Shown piece by piece: positions 54,425 to 64,000 of a stretch of DNA of 64,000 nucleotides. Each line of letters starts with the position of its first letter. Within the stretch, counting starts at the first letter, position 1. The translations under genes were made by a program, and so were the position numbers. Source of the stretch: Dechloromonas agitata is5 (GTDB taxonomy: Bacteria > Pseudomonadota > Gammaproteobacteria > Burkholderiales > Rhodocyclaceae); contig NZ_KI912532.1 in the NCBI RefSeq assembly GCF_000519045.1, positions 1,364,001 through 1,428,000 of the forward strand, written 5' to 3'. A model generated the notes under the pieces. It did no database searches. It saw nothing but the letters and a program-made list of their open reading frames with translations, and had not been told where the DNA came from.

Positions 54425-55488
54425 GCATCGAAATCCGTAACATCTCCAAGCGCTTCGGCAACTTTGTCGCGCTCGACAACATCAATCTCGACATTCCGAC
54501 CGGCGAGCTGGTCGCGCTGCTCGGCCCTTCCGGCTGCGGCAAGACGACGCTGCTGCGGATCATCGCCGGCATGGAGTCGGCCGACCAGGGCGAGATCCTG
54601 TTCTCCGGCGCCGAGGCCACCCATCTGCACGCCCGCGAGCGCAACGTCGGCTTCGTCTTCCAGCATTACGCGCTGTTCCGCCACATGACGGTGTTCGAGA
54701 ACGTCGCCTTCGGCCTGCGCGTCAAGCCGCGCAAGGAGCGGCCGAGCGAGAGCGAGATCAAGCGCCGGGTCATGGAACTGCTTGGCCTCGTCCAGCTCGA
54801 CTGGCTGGCCGACCGCTATCCGTCGCAACTGTCCGGTGGCCAGCGTCAGCGCATCGCGCTGGCCCGGGCGCTGGCCGTCGAACCCAAGGTGCTGCTGCTC
54901 GACGAGCCGTTTGGCGCGCTCGATACCAAGGTGCGCAAGGAGTTGCGCCGCTGGCTGCGCCGCCTGCACGACGACATGCATATCTCCAGCGTCTTCGTCA
55001 CGCACGACCAGGAAGAAGCGCTGGAGGTGGCCGACCGCGTCGTGGTCATGAACCACGGCCGGATCGAGCAGATCGGTTCGCCCGACGAGGTTTATTCGGC
55101 CCCGGCAACGCCTTTCGTCTATCAGTTCCTCGGCAATGTGAACGTCTTCCATAGCCGGGTGCAGGGCGGCTATGCCGAGGTCGAGCGCAGCGAAACGCCG
55201 GAGAAGGCCACCGCCTTCGTCCGGCCGCACGATATCGATATCGCCCGGCAGCCGACCGAAGGTGCGCTGGCCGCCACGGTGGCGCATGTCCATCCGATCG
55301 GCCCGGTGGTGCGCGTCGAGTTGCAGCATGGCGGCGAGATCGTCGAAGTCGAGCTGTCGCGCGAGCGGCACGAGGCGTTGCAACTGGCTGTCGGCCAGGG
55401 GGTCTGGTTCCGGCCACGCCAGATGCGGGTGTTCGGCGCCGACAACCAGCCGAAACCGCCGTCAGAAAAGCAGGCTTTCCTGTTCTGA
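54421..55488 (+). CDS. cysA: Sulfate/thiosulfate import ATP-binding protein CysA
   Basis: 355-residue ABC ATPase. Walker A is [14 protein letters not shown], the signature is [15 protein letters not shown] and Walker B is [12 protein letters not shown], with the switch histidine in FVTHDQEEA. The C-terminal part (about 240-355) is a regulatory TOBE-like domain. It closes the operon. Confidence 0.96.
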   Translation: MSIEIRNISKRFGNFVALDNINLDIPTGELVALLGPSGCGKTTLLRIIAGMESADQGEILFSGAEATHLHARERNVGFVFQHYALFRHMTVFENVAFGLRVKPRKERPSESEIKRRVMELLGLVQLDWLADRYPSQLSGGQRQRIALARALAVEPKVLLLDEPFGALDTKVRKELRRWLRRLHDDMHISSVFVTHDQEEALEVADRVVVMNHGRIEQIGSPDEVYSAPATPFVYQFLGNVNVFHSRVQGGYAEVERSETPEKATAFVRPHDIDIARQPTEGALAATVAHVHPIGPVVRVELQHGGEIVEVELSRERHEALQLAVGQGVWFRPRQMRVFGADNQPKPPSEKQAFLF

Positions 55489-55518
55489 TCCGCGGCAAAT
55501 CGGGCGCTCGGGGGCGGA

Positions 55519-55527
55519 TGCTATAAT
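55519..55527 (+). promoter_or_regulatory. Extended -10 promoter of hemA
   Basis: TGCTATAAT is a perfect TATAAT with the extended TGn element, 33 bases before the hemA GTG. No good -35 box is seen at 17 bases, as expected for extended -10 promoters. Confidence 0.65.
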
Positions 55528-55560
55528 CGCCCCCCATTTCGTCAGCGCTAACCGACATCG

Positions 55561-56811
55561 GTGATTTTTACTCTCGGCATCAACCACCATTCCGCTCCGC
55601 TCGCCATTCGCGAGCGCGTTGCGTTCGGCGCCGACAAGCTGGGCCATGCCCTGGCCGACCTGACGCGCGAGCGGCCGGTGCGCGAGGTGGCCATCCTGTC
55701 CACCTGCAACCGCACCGAGATCTACTGCGCCGCCGAGTCGCCGGAGGTCGTCATCGACTGGCTGGCCCATTACCACCAGGTGCCGCGCGACGAACTGGCG
55801 CCTTACGTCTACACCCATAACCAGCCGGAAGCCATCCGTCACGCCTTCCGCGTCGCCAGCGGCCTCGATTCCATGGTCATTGGCGAGCCGCAGATCCTCG
55901 GCCAGATGAAGGACGCCGTGCGCGCCGCCGAGGAAAACGGCACCCTCGGCACCCAGCTGCACAAGCTTTTCCAGCGCTCCTTCTCGGTGGCCAAGGAAGT
56001 GCGCAGCACGACCGCCATCGGCGCCAATATCGTCTCCATGGCGGCCGCGGGCGTGCATCTGGCCGAGCGCATCTTCGAGTCGATCAGCGAACAGCGCATC
56101 CTGTTCATCGGGGCCGGCGAGATGATCGAACTGTGTGCCGCCCATTTCTGCGCCCAGAAGCCGAAACAGGTCACCATCGCCAACCGCACCGTCGAGCGCG
56201 GCCGGGCGCTGGCCGAGCAGTATGGCGGCACCGCCATTCGCCTCGACGAACTGGGTGAGCATCTGGCGCAGCACGACATCGTCGTTTCCTGCACCGCCGC
56301 ACCGCTGCCCATCATCGGCCTCGGGATGGTCGAACGGGCGATCAAGGCCCGCCGTCACCGCCCGATGTTCATGGTCGACCTCGCTGTGCCGCGCGATATC
56401 GAGGAGGAGGTCGGTCGCCTCGATGACGTTTTCCTGTACACCGTCGACGATCTGGCGCAGGTGGTGGAAAGCGGCCTGGAGTCGCGGCAGGCGGCCGTGG
56501 TCGAGGCCGAGGACATCATCGCCAACCGGGTCAGGGACTTCCTGGCCTGGCTCGAATCACGCGACACCGTGCCGGTCATCCGCTCGTTGCGCGATGCAGC
56601 CGAACGCATGCGCCGCCACGAGATGGAACATGCACTGAAACAACTGGCCAAGGGCGAGAGCCCGGAAAAGGTGCTCGACCACCTGTCGCATCGCCTGACC
56701 AACAAGTTCCTGCACGCCCCGACGCAAGCCCTCAACTCAGCGGACGGGACCGAGCGCAGCCAGCTGCAGCACGCCGCGGCGCGCCTCTTCCATCTTCATA
56801 CCGGCGAATAA
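55561..56811 (+). CDS. hemA: Glutamyl-tRNA reductase
   Basis: 416-residue NADPH enzyme that makes glutamate-1-semialdehyde from glutamyl-tRNA, the first step of haem synthesis. The catalytic cysteine is C49 in [22 protein letters not shown] and [13 protein letters not shown] (NADPH-binding) follow. GTG 55561 begins the standard N-terminus [18 protein letters not shown] supply of haem fits the many cytochromes in the window. Confidence 0.96.
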   Translation: MIFTLGINHHSAPLAIRERVAFGADKLGHALADLTRERPVREVAILSTCNRTEIYCAAESPEVVIDWLAHYHQVPRDELAPYVYTHNQPEAIRHAFRVASGLDSMVIGEPQILGQMKDAVRAAEENGTLGTQLHKLFQRSFSVAKEVRSTTAIGANIVSMAAAGVHLAERIFESISEQRILFIGAGEMIELCAAHFCAQKPKQVTIANRTVERGRALAEQYGGTAIRLDELGEHLAQHDIVVSCTAAPLPIIGLGMVERAIKARRHRPMFMVDLAVPRDIEEEVGRLDDVFLYTVDDLAQVVESGLESRQAAVVEAEDIIANRVRDFLAWLESRDTVPVIRSLRDAAERMRRHEMEHALKQLAKGESPEKVLDHLSHRLTNKFLHAPTQALNSADGTERSQLQHAAARLFHLHTGE

Positions 56812-56934
56812 TCAGAATACCCGCCGCCGAAGCGCGGCGGGCGCAGAGAGACGCGGCGAATGCCGGGGTCGCGCTTGCTCGTTTCGGCGCCTCGGCGGTG
56901 ACGTGCCTATTCCGGCTTGACCGGCCTCGTTCTG

Positions 56935-58560
56935 TTATGCGCCGGGGCGTTGGCGGCCGGCGGTGACGATCCGGTTGCGTCCGTCCCGTTTGGCTTGCAG
57001 CAGGGCTTCGTCGGCCGCTTCGATCAGCGCGCTGCCGGTGAGGTAGTGCGGCACCGCCGCGATGCCGCAACTGAAGCTGGCGCGCAGGGCGCCCCGGCTG
57101 TGGGCGTGCGGCAGTTGCGAAAAATCCTCGCGGATACGGTTGAGCAGGTTTGCTGCCTGGTTGGCGTCGACCCCGCCCAGGGTGACGATGAATTCCTCGC
57201 CACCGTAACGCCCGATCAGGTCGCTATTGCGCAGACGGCCGCGCAACAGCCAGGCCAGGCTACGAATGACCTGGTCGCCGACCGGGTGCCCATAGTTGTC
57301 GTTGATCGACTTGAAGCGATCGATGTCGATCATCGCCACCGCCAGCTGCCCGACCGGCAGCGTGCGACGCAGCATCTGTTCGAGCTGCTCCTTGGAGGCC
57401 GAGTGGTTGAGCAGGCCGGTCAGGCTGTCGTGGCGGCCGGAGCGCAGCATGTCGCGGTAGCGGTCGATCTTGGTCTTGACCACGGCGCTGAGGATGATCG
57501 GGTTGGCCGGCTTGGTCAGGAACTGGTCGCCGCCCAGGCGCAGGGCTTCGACTTGTTGCCCGATGTCGGCCTCGCCGGACAGGTAGATGACCGGCAACGA
57601 CTGGTATTCCGGAATCTGGCGCAGGGCGCGGGTGACTTCGACGCCGGTGCAGAAGGGCATGTACATGTCCATCAGGATGGCGTGTGGCCGGTATTCGGCG
57701 CAGGCCTGGAGGAGCGACAGCGGCGTGCTGATCGCCCGGCTGTCGATGCCGTGCAGGTCGAGGGCGCGCTGGATGTGGGCGATGGCGGTCTTCGAGTCCT
57801 CGACGATCAGCACGCGGTGGGTTTCCTGCTCGCGGCTCTCGACCAGGTCGAGGATGCGCGACAGGATGTCGCTCAGCTTGACCTCGGCCGGGATGCAGAC
57901 ATTGGCCCCGGCCCGCTGCAGGCTGACGATGGCCTCCAGCGAGGCCGGCACCGACAGGCAATAGACGTAGCTGGCAACGTAGCGCTCCTTCAGGCGCTGC
58001 AACGCCGTCAGCGCCTGCTGCGGGTAGGTGCTGTCCTCCTGGTCGGGGACCAGCACGATGGCGAGCGGCGCTTCGTCCAGGTTGGCCGCCCCTTCCCAGT
58101 CCAGGGTATGCGACCGGAAACCGTAGAAGCTCAGCTGCTCGACCAGTGCGGCGCTCCACGGGTGGCCGGGGCGCGAGACGATCAGCACGTTGCGCTGGCG
58201 CACCCACGGGTCGCGCTCGTCGTTGGTCTGGTCGGACAGCCGCTTGGTGATGACGGCCGGCGTCTCGTGCCGGTACAGCAGTTGCAGGATGGTGTCGAGT
58301 TGCTGGCTGATCGCCGCTGTCTGCTCGTTGGTAACCGGGCGCAGCGTGTGGTCGGTGAAGAAGGCGAGGGCGCGGTTCTCCAGCTCCTGGCAGGCACTGG
58401 CCAGCCCCGGCAGGTTTTGCTGATTCAGGCGTTCGGTCAGGCCGTTGAGCGACAGCGTGAATTCGACGAACTGGTCGAAGTCGCCGCTACCGAGATAGTT
58501 CTGCCAGCGCAGTTCAAGCGTTTCCGCCTGCGCGATGAAGGAGTGGGATACTTTGTGCAT
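56935..58560 (-). CDS. Receiver-domain diguanylate cyclase
   Basis: 541-residue cytoplasmic protein. A helical N-terminus (residues 1-115), a degenerate receiver-like segment (about 122-245, VLIVSRPGHPW), a canonical receiver (about 248-365, phospho-aspartate D298 in ILMDMYMPF) and a GGDEF domain (about 385-535) with intact GGEEF and an RNSD inhibitory site five residues before it. c-di-GMP synthesis regulated by phosphorylation and product inhibition is expected. The ATG 58560 lacks a strong ribosome site; an upstream frame opens at 58617. Confidence 0.88.
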   Translation of the reverse strand: MHKVSHSFIAQAETLELRWQNYLGSGDFDQFVEFTLSLNGLTERLNQQNLPGLASACQELENRALAFFTDHTLRPVTNEQTAAISQQLDTILQLLYRHETPAVITKRLSDQTNDERDPWVRQRNVLIVSRPGHPWSAALVEQLSFYGFRSHTLDWEGAANLDEAPLAIVLVPDQEDSTYPQQALTALQRLKERYVASYVYCLSVPASLEAIVSLQRAGANVCIPAEVKLSDILSRILDLVESREQETHRVLIVEDSKTAIAHIQRALDLHGIDSRAISTPLSLLQACAEYRPHAILMDMYMPFCTGVEVTRALRQIPEYQSLPVIYLSGEADIGQQVEALRLGGDQFLTKPANPIILSAVVKTKIDRYRDMLRSGRHDSLTGLLNHSASKEQLEQMLRRTLPVGQLAVAMIDIDRFKSINDNYGHPVGDQVIRSLAWLLRGRLRNSDLIGRYGGEEFIVTLGGVDANQAANLLNRIREDFSQLPHAHSRGALRASFSCGIAAVPHYLTGSALIEAADEALLQAKRDGRNRIVTAGRQRPGA

Positions 58561-58647
58561 GGGAGTCGGCCCGCGAAGGGGGGGATTATTGCGGCATAAG
58601 TCCTTGCTGGCAATCACCTTTCATCGCCGATGAACGGCGATCTCGGT

Positions 58648-58653
58648 TAAAAT
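58648..58653 (+). promoter_or_regulatory. Possible -10 of prfA
   Basis: TAAAAT in GGTTAAAATCGCG, about 40 bases before the prfA ATG. No clear -35. Confidence 0.35.
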
Positions 58654-58693
58654 CGCGCCCCCTGAAATGTTTCCCGGCTAACCCACCACTTCC

Positions 58694-59776
58694 ATGAAAT
58701 CGAGCATCCGCCAAAAACTCGAGTTGCTGGTCGATCGCCTCGACGAGATCGACCGCCTGCTGTCGGCGCCCGATGCGGCGAACGACATGGAGCAGTTCCG
58801 CAAGTTGTCGCGCGAACGGGCCGAGGTCGAGCCGGTGGCCATCCAGTTCAATGCGTTCCGCCAGGCCGAAAACGACATCGTCGAGGCCGAGGCCATGCTG
58901 GCCGACCCCGACATGCGCGCGTTCGCCGAGGAGGAAATCGCCGCCGCCAAGGCCCGCCTGCCGGAGCTGGAAATCGCGTTGCAGAAATTGCTGCTGCCGA
59001 AAGACCCCAACGACGAGCGCAGCGTGCTGCTCGAAATTCGTGCCGGTACCGGCGGTGACGAATCGGCGCTGTTCGCCGGCGACCTTTTCCGCATGTATTC
59101 CCGCTATGCCGAGCGCCAGCGCTGGCAGGTCGAGGTGCTGTCGGCCAGCGAATCGGAACTCGGCGGCTACCGCGAAATCATCTGCCGGCTGGCCGGCAAC
59201 GGCGCTTATTCCCGGCTCAAGTTCGAATCCGGCGGCCACCGTGTGCAGCGCGTGCCGGAAACTGAGACCCAGGGGCGCATCCACACCTCGGCGTGCACCG
59301 TCGCGGTGATGCCGGAAGCCGACGAGGTCGAGGACGTCAACCTCAACCCGGCCGACCTGCGCATCGACACCTTCCGCGCTTCCGGCGCCGGCGGCCAGCA
59401 CATCAACAAAACCGATTCGGCAGTGCGCATCACGCACCTGCCGACCGGCATCGTCGCCGAGTGTCAGGACGGCCGCTCGCAGCACGCCAACAAGGCATCG
59501 GCCATGAAGGTATTGGCCGCCCGCATCAAGGACGTCCAGGTGCGCGCCCAGCAGAGCGCCATCGCCAGTACCCGCAAGAGCCTGATCGGCTCCGGCGACC
59601 GCTCCGAGCGGATCCGTACCTACAACTTCCCGCAGGGGCGGGTGACGGATCACCGCATCAACCTGACCCTGTACAAGATCGCGGCGATCATGGACGGCGA
59701 CATGGACGAACTGCTCGGCGCGCTGGCCTCCGAACACCAGGCCGACCAGTTGGCCGAACTGGCCGAGCAGAACTGA
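58694..59776 (+). CDS. prfA: Peptide chain release factor 1
   Basis: 360-residue class I release factor for UAA/UAG. The catalytic GGQ loop is [21 protein letters not shown], the domain order is standard, and the family C-terminal [17 protein letters not shown] is present. prmC, which methylates this GGQ glutamine, follows 2 bases downstream. Confidence 0.96.
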   Translation: MKSSIRQKLELLVDRLDEIDRLLSAPDAANDMEQFRKLSRERAEVEPVAIQFNAFRQAENDIVEAEAMLADPDMRAFAEEEIAAAKARLPELEIALQKLLLPKDPNDERSVLLEIRAGTGGDESALFAGDLFRMYSRYAERQRWQVEVLSASESELGGYREIICRLAGNGAYSRLKFESGGHRVQRVPETETQGRIHTSACTVAVMPEADEVEDVNLNPADLRIDTFRASGAGGQHINKTDSAVRITHLPTGIVAECQDGRSQHANKASAMKVLAARIKDVQVRAQQSAIASTRKSLIGSGDRSERIRTYNFPQGRVTDHRINLTLYKIAAIMDGDMDELLGALASEHQADQLAELAEQN

Positions 59777-59778
59777 GC

Positions 59779-60600
59779 ATGACGCTGGGCGAGGCGCTGG
59801 CCCTGGCGCGCGGCCGGATCGACCGTCTCGATGCGCGGCTGCTCCTGCAATACGCCACCGGCTGCAGCCATGCCGACCTGCTGGCTCGTCCGGAAACCCC
59901 GGTCATTCCCGCGGCCTTCGCGCAATTTGCCGACTGGCTCGCGCGCCGCGCCGCTGGCGAGCCGCTGGCCTATCTGGTCGGCGAAACGGAATTTCGCGGC
60001 CGCGTTTTCCAGGTGTCGCCCGCCGTGCTGATTCCGCGTCCGGAGACCGAGGTGCTGATCGAGTTGGCGCTGGCCAGGCTCGCCGGACAAGCCGCTCCGT
60101 CCGTCGTCGATCTCGGTACCGGTTCCGGCATCGTGGCCATTTCGCTGGCCCTGGAATACCCGGCGGCGTCGGTTGTGGCGGTCGACCTGTCGCCCGGGGC
60201 GTTGGCCGTTGCCCGCAACAATGCCGGTCGGCTGGGGGCGAAGGTTGATTTCCACGAAGGCGACTGGCTGGCGCCGCTGGCCGGCCGGCGCTTCGACCTG
60301 ATCGTTTCCAACCCGCCCTATATCGCCGAGGGCGATCCGCACCTCGCATTGAACGGCCTGCCGCATGAGCCGCGCCTGGCGCTGACCGACCAGCAATCGG
60401 GCGGCAACGGTCTGGCCTGCATCCAGCGCATCGTGGGCGATGCGGCCACCCATCTGACCCCCGGCGGCTGGCTGCTCTTCGAGCACGGCTACGACCAGGG
60501 CGAGGCGAGCCGGAACTTATTGGCTGCGGCCGGTTTCAAAGATGTATTCACTCACCCCGACCTAGCCGGCATTGCCCGCGTCTCAGGCGGCCACCTGTAA
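59779..60600 (+). CDS. prmC: Release factor glutamine methyltransferase
   Basis: 273-residue SAM-dependent methyltransferase that N5-methylates the GGQ glutamine of RF1/RF2. AdoMet-binding VVDLGTGSGIVAISLAL and the catalytic NPPY (N178) are intact. ATG 59779 gives the usual length; it is coupled to prfA. Confidence 0.95.
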   Translation: MTLGEALALARGRIDRLDARLLLQYATGCSHADLLARPETPVIPAAFAQFADWLARRAAGEPLAYLVGETEFRGRVFQVSPAVLIPRPETEVLIELALARLAGQAAPSVVDLGTGSGIVAISLALEYPAASVVAVDLSPGALAVARNNAGRLGAKVDFHEGDWLAPLAGRRFDLIVSNPPYIAEGDPHLALNGLPHEPRLALTDQQSGGNGLACIQRIVGDAATHLTPGGWLLFEHGYDQGEASRNLLAAAGFKDVFTHPDLAGIARVSGGHL

Positions 60601-60612
60601 TCTGGAGAACCC

Positions 60613-60933
60613 ATGTCCGACGTTCAGCAACGCATCCGTGAAACCGTGACCAACAATCCGGTCGTCCTCTACATGAAGGGCGACGCCCGCTTCCCGCAGT
60701 GCGGCTTTTCGGCCACTGCCGTGCAGATTCTCAAGCTGTGCGGCGTGACCGATTTCGTGACGGTCAATGTGCTGGCCGACGAGGAAATCCGCCAGGGCGT
60801 CAAGGAATACGCCAACTGGCCGACCATTCCGCAGCTCTATATCAAGGGCGAGTTCGTCGGCGGTTGCGACATCATGAAGGAAATGTACCAGTCCGGCGAG
60901 TTGCAGCAGTTGCTGGAAGGTATTGCCGCCTGA
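60613..60933 (+). CDS. grxD: Monothiol glutaredoxin (Grx4/GrxD type)
   Basis: 106-residue protein with the CGFS active site (C30) in [14 protein letters not shown], plus [24 protein letters not shown] glutaredoxins bind and pass on 2Fe-2S clusters. It follows prmC by 12 bases, a common order in betaproteobacteria, and ends in a strong terminator. Confidence 0.95.
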   Translation: MSDVQQRIRETVTNNPVVLYMKGDARFPQCGFSATAVQILKLCGVTDFVTVNVLADEEIRQGVKEYANWPTIPQLYIKGEFVGGCDIMKEMYQSGELQQLLEGIAA

Positions 60934-60953
60934 TTGTCGGCTGGCTGAAAAGC

Positions 60954-60979
60954 AAAACCGGGGCGTGCCCCGGTTTTTT
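60954..60979 (+). terminator. Terminator of the prfA-prmC-grxD unit
   Basis: AAAACCGGGGC pairs with GCCCCGGTTTT over a 2-base centre, ending in T6. Confidence 0.93.
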
Positions 60980-60999
60980 GTTGGCGGTTTGCCTGATGT

Positions 61000-61377
61000 T
61001 CAGGCTTCGGCCACTTGGAAATCGATGCTGGCGCCATCCTTGACGATTTCCTTCACGGCGCAGTGGGCCACGCTGTCCAGCACCTTGGCCTTCTGCTCGG
61101 CGGTGAAGTGCGCCGGGAAGCGGACCTCGCTGCGGAACTTGGCCAGGGTCAGCGGACCACCGGCGCCGGTGAAGGGCTTGCAATCGATGACGATGCCTTC
61201 CGGCGAGATGCCGAGTTCCTTGCAGGCCTTCTTGGTGTAGACGGCGGCGCAGGCGGCCAGCGCGGCGTAGAAGGCTTCGAGCGGGTTCATCAGCGAGCCG
61301 TTCACCGCATAGTTGGCTTCGTGCTTGGCGCTGGTGACCTTGATGAGGGGGGTGCTGTCGACAACGGTGTTGTACAT
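61000..61377 (-). CDS. OsmC-family peroxidase-like protein
   Basis: 125-residue OsmC/Ohr-fold protein. The first cysteine cluster is FYAALAACAAVYTKKAC (C43, C52) and a later one is SVAHCAVKE. OsmC proteins reduce organic peroxides with paired cysteines. NPLEAFYAAL is the family signature. No redox regulator is adjacent. Confidence 0.82.
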   Translation of the reverse strand: MYNTVVDSTPLIKVTSAKHEANYAVNGSLMNPLEAFYAALAACAAVYTKKACKELGISPEGIVIDCKPFTGAGGPLTLAKFRSEVRFPAHFTAEQKAKVLDSVAHCAVKEIVKDGASIDFQVAEA

Positions 61378-61464
61378 GCTGTTCGTCCTGAGGTGAATTT
61401 TATTTGGCTGGTTGATCGGTATATCAACGAGTGCTTATATATTAAACCTCCGTTGGCGAAGGCG

Positions 61465-61493
61465 CAAAAAAACCGCCGGGGTGGCCGGCGGTT
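61465..61493 (-). terminator. Terminator of argH
   Basis: AACCGCCGG pairs with CCGGCGGTT; read on the minus strand it ends in a long T-run (the plus strand shows seven A before the stem). Confidence 0.92.
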
Positions 61494-61512
61494 CTTGCGG
61501 TGCCTGGCTTGA

Positions 61513-62901
61513 TCAAGCGAGCCGCTGACGGGCGCGGGCGATGGCAGCTTTGACCTGCTCCGGCGCGGTGCCGCCGATGTGGTTGCGGGAAGCCAGCGAG
61601 CCCTCGACGGTCAGCACGGCGAAGACGTCGGCTTCGACCTGCGGGCAGAAGGCCTTCAGTTCATCGAGCGTCAGCTGCGGCAGGTCGACGCCCTTGGCTT
61701 CGGCGGCCTTGACGGCGTGACCGACGGCTTCGTGCGCGTCGCGGAAGGGCAGGCCCTTCTTGACCAGGTAGTCGGCGAGGTCGGTGGCGGTGGCGAAGCC
61801 CTGGGTCAGTGCGGCCTTCATGTTGTCGGCCCGCACGGTGATGCCGCCGGCCATGTCGGCGAAGATGCGCAGCGTGTCGGTCACGGTGTCGACGGCGTCG
61901 AACAGCGGTTCCTTGTCTTCCTGATTATCCTTGTTGTAGGCCAGTGGCTGCGACTTCATCAGGGTCAGCAGGCTCATCAGCTGGCCGTAGACGCGGCCGG
62001 TCTTGCCACGGGCGAGTTCCGGCACGTCCGGGTTCTTCTTCTGCGGCATGATCGAGGAGCCGGTGCAGAAGCGGTCGGCAATCTGGATGAAGCCGACGCG
62101 CGGGCTCATCCACATGACCAGTTCTTCGGACAGGCGACTGATGTGCATCATCAGCAGGGCGCAGGCGGCGGTGAATTCGATGGCGAAGTCGCGGTCGGAC
62201 ACAGCGTCCAGCGAGTTTTCGCAAACGCCTTCGAAACCCAGTTCGGCGGCGACGAATTCGCGGTCGATCGGGTAGGTCGTGCCGGCCAGCGCGGCCGAGC
62301 CGAGCGGCAGGCGGTTGGTACGCTTGCGGGCATCGGCGAAGCGCTCGGCATCGCGGCCGAACATTTCGAAGTAGGCGAGCATGTGGTGGCCGAAGGTGAC
62401 CGGTTGGGCGACCTGCAGGTGCGTGAAGCCGGGCATCGGCGTGGCGGCTTCTTTCTCGGCCAGGTCGACCAGCGCACTGCGGAATTGCTTCAACAGCACC
62501 TGGATGTCGTCGATGCTGTCGCGCAGGTAGAGGCGGATGTCGGTAGCCACCTGGTCGTTACGCGAACGGCCGGTGTGCAGGCGCTTGCCGGCATCGCCGA
62601 CCAGTGCGGTCAGGCGCTTCTCGACGTTGAGGTGCACGTCTTCCAGGTCGATCGACCATTCCAGCTGGCCGGATTCGATTTCCTGCGCCACCTGCGCCAT
62701 GCCGCGCTCGATGTCGGCCAGGTCCTGGGCGCTGATGATGCCCTGCTTGGCGAGCATTCTGGCGTGCGCCAGCGAACCGCGGATGTCCTGGCGCCACATG
62801 CGCTGGTCGAAGTCCACGGAGGCCGTGTAGCGTTTGACGAGATCTGAAACCGGCTCGGAGAAGCGGCCGGCCCAAGTGTATTGATTGGCGTTGGAGGTCA
62901 T
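61513..62901 (-). CDS. argH: Argininosuccinate lyase
   Basis: 462-residue homotetrameric enzyme that splits argininosuccinate to arginine and fumarate. The fumarase-superfamily signature [15 protein letters not shown], the [14 protein letters not shown] motif and [13 protein letters not shown] are intact. It is divergent from the AlgZ-like kinase. Confidence 0.96.
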   Translation of the reverse strand: MTSNANQYTWAGRFSEPVSDLVKRYTASVDFDQRMWRQDIRGSLAHARMLAKQGIISAQDLADIERGMAQVAQEIESGQLEWSIDLEDVHLNVEKRLTALVGDAGKRLHTGRSRNDQVATDIRLYLRDSIDDIQVLLKQFRSALVDLAEKEAATPMPGFTHLQVAQPVTFGHHMLAYFEMFGRDAERFADARKRTNRLPLGSAALAGTTYPIDREFVAAELGFEGVCENSLDAVSDRDFAIEFTAACALLMMHISRLSEELVMWMSPRVGFIQIADRFCTGSSIMPQKKNPDVPELARGKTGRVYGQLMSLLTLMKSQPLAYNKDNQEDKEPLFDAVDTVTDTLRIFADMAGGITVRADNMKAALTQGFATATDLADYLVKKGLPFRDAHEAVGHAVKAAEAKGVDLPQLTLDELKAFCPQVEADVFAVLTVEGSLASRNHIGGTAPEQVKAAIARARQRLA

Positions 62902-62968
62902 GACTCTGGTCTAGAATGGGGCGCTAGGCGACGATTTGACGACGAATTTCAAGGAAACCCGCACAAGG

Positions 62969-63985
62969 ATGGCAAGTATACGGCACTTTCCGGCGACGCA
63001 CCCGCTGCCCGACTGGCGCAATTTCGGGGTCATGCTGCGCGTCCTGCTCGGAATCAATGGCCTGGCAGCGCTCGCCGCGCTGATCCAGGCGCCGGCCATC
63101 GGCAAGTGGCTGGAAAGCTATCTGCAGATGGCGGCCATCGTCGAGCCGCTGCTTCTCGTCTCACTGGGGCTGCTCGCCCTGCTGCGCGACGCCCTGTGGC
63201 GCCTCCCGCTGCGTATCGGGCAGGCCCTGGTCATCGGATTGGCCGGGGCTCTGGCCGGCTGGCTCATCCTGTATGCCGGCAGCCTGACCCTGGTCGAACC
63301 CGGTGCGGCGCTGCGCGCGGTCCTGCTGGCCATGGCAACTGCCGGCCTGCTGCTCGCCTATTTTGAGCTGCGCGCCAAGGCCCTGTCGCCGGCCCAGGCC
63401 GAGGCCCGCCTGGCCGCGCTGAACGCCCGCATCCGGCCGCATTTCCTGTTCAATTCGCTGAATGCCGTGCTGTCGCTGATCCGCGCCCGGCCACAGCAGG
63501 CCGAAGCGGCGCTGGAGTCGCTCTCCGACCTGTTCCGGGCAGCGATGCGCGATCCGGGCGAACTGGTCAGCCTGGCCGATGAAATTGCCCTGGGCCGGCA
63601 ATATCTGGAACTGGAGACGTTGCGCCTGGGCGAGGACAGGTTGCGCGTCGACTGGCAACTCGGCACGGCGCCGCTCGACCTGCCGATTCCGCCGCTGATG
63701 CTGCAGCCCTTGCTCGAAAACGCCGTCTATCATGGCATCGAGCCCTCGCCGGAGGGGGGCACGGTGGTGGTCGCCATCGCCCGGGACGGTGACGAGTTGC
63801 ACATCACGATCAGCAACCCGACCGCCGGTCAGGCGCAGCACGCCGCCGGCAACCAGATGGCCCTAGCCAACATCCGCGAACGCCTGGCCCTGTATTACGA
63901 TCTGGAAGCCCGTCTGGAAACCGAGGTGGGCGACCACCGTTACGATGTCCGTATCACCCTGCCATGCCAGCGCAAAGTCCGTTGA
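62969..63985 (+). CDS. LytS/AlgZ-type sensor histidine kinase
   Basis: 338-residue membrane kinase with about four hydrophobic helices (residues 20-135), then the His_kinase domain with ARIRPHFLFNSLNAVLSLI and a GHKL ATPase (LQPLLENAVYHGI). This matches AlgZ/FimS-type kinases, which act with LytTR regulators. ATG 62969 is chosen; a TTG at 62936 is possible. The regulator gene overlaps its end by 22 bases. Confidence 0.88.
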   Translation: MASIRHFPATHPLPDWRNFGVMLRVLLGINGLAALAALIQAPAIGKWLESYLQMAAIVEPLLLVSLGLLALLRDALWRLPLRIGQALVIGLAGALAGWLILYAGSLTLVEPGAALRAVLLAMATAGLLLAYFELRAKALSPAQAEARLAALNARIRPHFLFNSLNAVLSLIRARPQQAEAALESLSDLFRAAMRDPGELVSLADEIALGRQYLELETLRLGEDRLRVDWQLGTAPLDLPIPPLMLQPLLENAVYHGIEPSPEGGTVVVAIARDGDELHITISNPTAGQAQHAAGNQMALANIRERLALYYDLEARLETEVGDHRYDVRITLPCQRKVR

Positions 63986-64000
63986 ATATCCTGATCGTCG
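63964..64000 (+). CDS. Response regulator, AlgR-like (3' truncated by window edge)
   Basis: Frame ATGCCAGCGCAAAGTCC codes for MPAQSPLNILIV, the first strand of a receiver domain. It overlaps the kinase by 22 bases; TTG 63982 is an alternative start giving MNILIV. Being next to an AlgZ-type kinase suggests an AlgR/LytTR regulator, but the rest is outside the window. Confidence 0.6.
   Translation, partial: MPAQSPLNILIV

Noticed and set aside
56820..56841. CCCGCCGC/GCGGCGGG hairpin after hemA
   Set aside because: No T-run on the plus strand and short loop; could be a terminator remnant but support is too weak to list.
1..64000. tRNA, rRNA, CRISPR array, transposase or phage genes
   Set aside because: None seen in any spacer; no regular direct repeats and no integrase or transposase motifs in the translations.

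Overview
The window is a contiguous stretch of a GC-rich betaproteobacterial chromosome. Gene order and content (ftsX, coaE-zapD-yacG, hemA-prfA-prmC-grxD, argH next to an AlgZ/LytS-type kinase, a Sox thiosulfate cluster with soxCD, flavocytochrome c sulfide dehydrogenase, NsrR/CcoG, many c-type cytochromes and c-di-GMP proteins) best fit a Rhodocyclales-like, metabolically versatile, respiratory organism. No rRNA, tRNA, CRISPR array, transposase or prophage was seen.

Layout: 0-12.8 kb is mostly housekeeping: the end of ftsX, a Tat-lipoprotein flavoenzyme, a haem-c sensor kinase, a NamZ-type muramidase, TrpB2, a SPOR protein, coaE-zapD-yacG, a Nudix-ThiE fusion, a DUF815 ATPase and mltA. At 12.8-14.2 kb is an ammonium transporter with an NtrC/sigma54-like control region and a hairpin on its start codon. 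14.2-18 kb is less dense and holds a metallophosphoesterase, nsrR with a clear operator, ccoG, and a possible structured RNA. 18-22.5 kb holds a TPP-dependent E1 alpha/beta pair with no E2/E3, a cytochrome c and two PNPOx-fold proteins. 22.7-26.3 kb has a LysR regulator, then a TerB-like/TerC/PAP2/DgkA operon. 26.3-35.7 kb is a signalling block: CHASE2-HD-GYP with OmpA-like and FecR proteins, a hybrid kinase, a globin-coupled GGDEF-EAL protein and a soluble CZB chemoreceptor.

36.2-45.5 kb is the sulfur oxidation region. soxCDYZAXB plus a rhodanese run leftwards behind an ArsR-type regulator gene, and fccAB runs divergently. Together they encode periplasmic oxidation of thiosulfate and sulfide with electrons passed to cytochromes c. 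It is followed by a large sensor kinase (non-canonical start), a cytochrome c4, a SoxH-like metallohydrolase with a small cytochrome, and a Pal-like lipoprotein. 51.5-55.5 kb is the sulfate/thiosulfate importer cysPTWA, so sulfur import for assimilation and sulfur oxidation for energy lie close together. 55.5-64 kb returns to housekeeping (hemA, prfA, prmC, grxD, argH) with a REC-GGDEF protein, an OsmC protein and the start of an AlgZ/AlgR-type two-component pair.

All functions are inferred by reading the translations and motifs; no database search was run.
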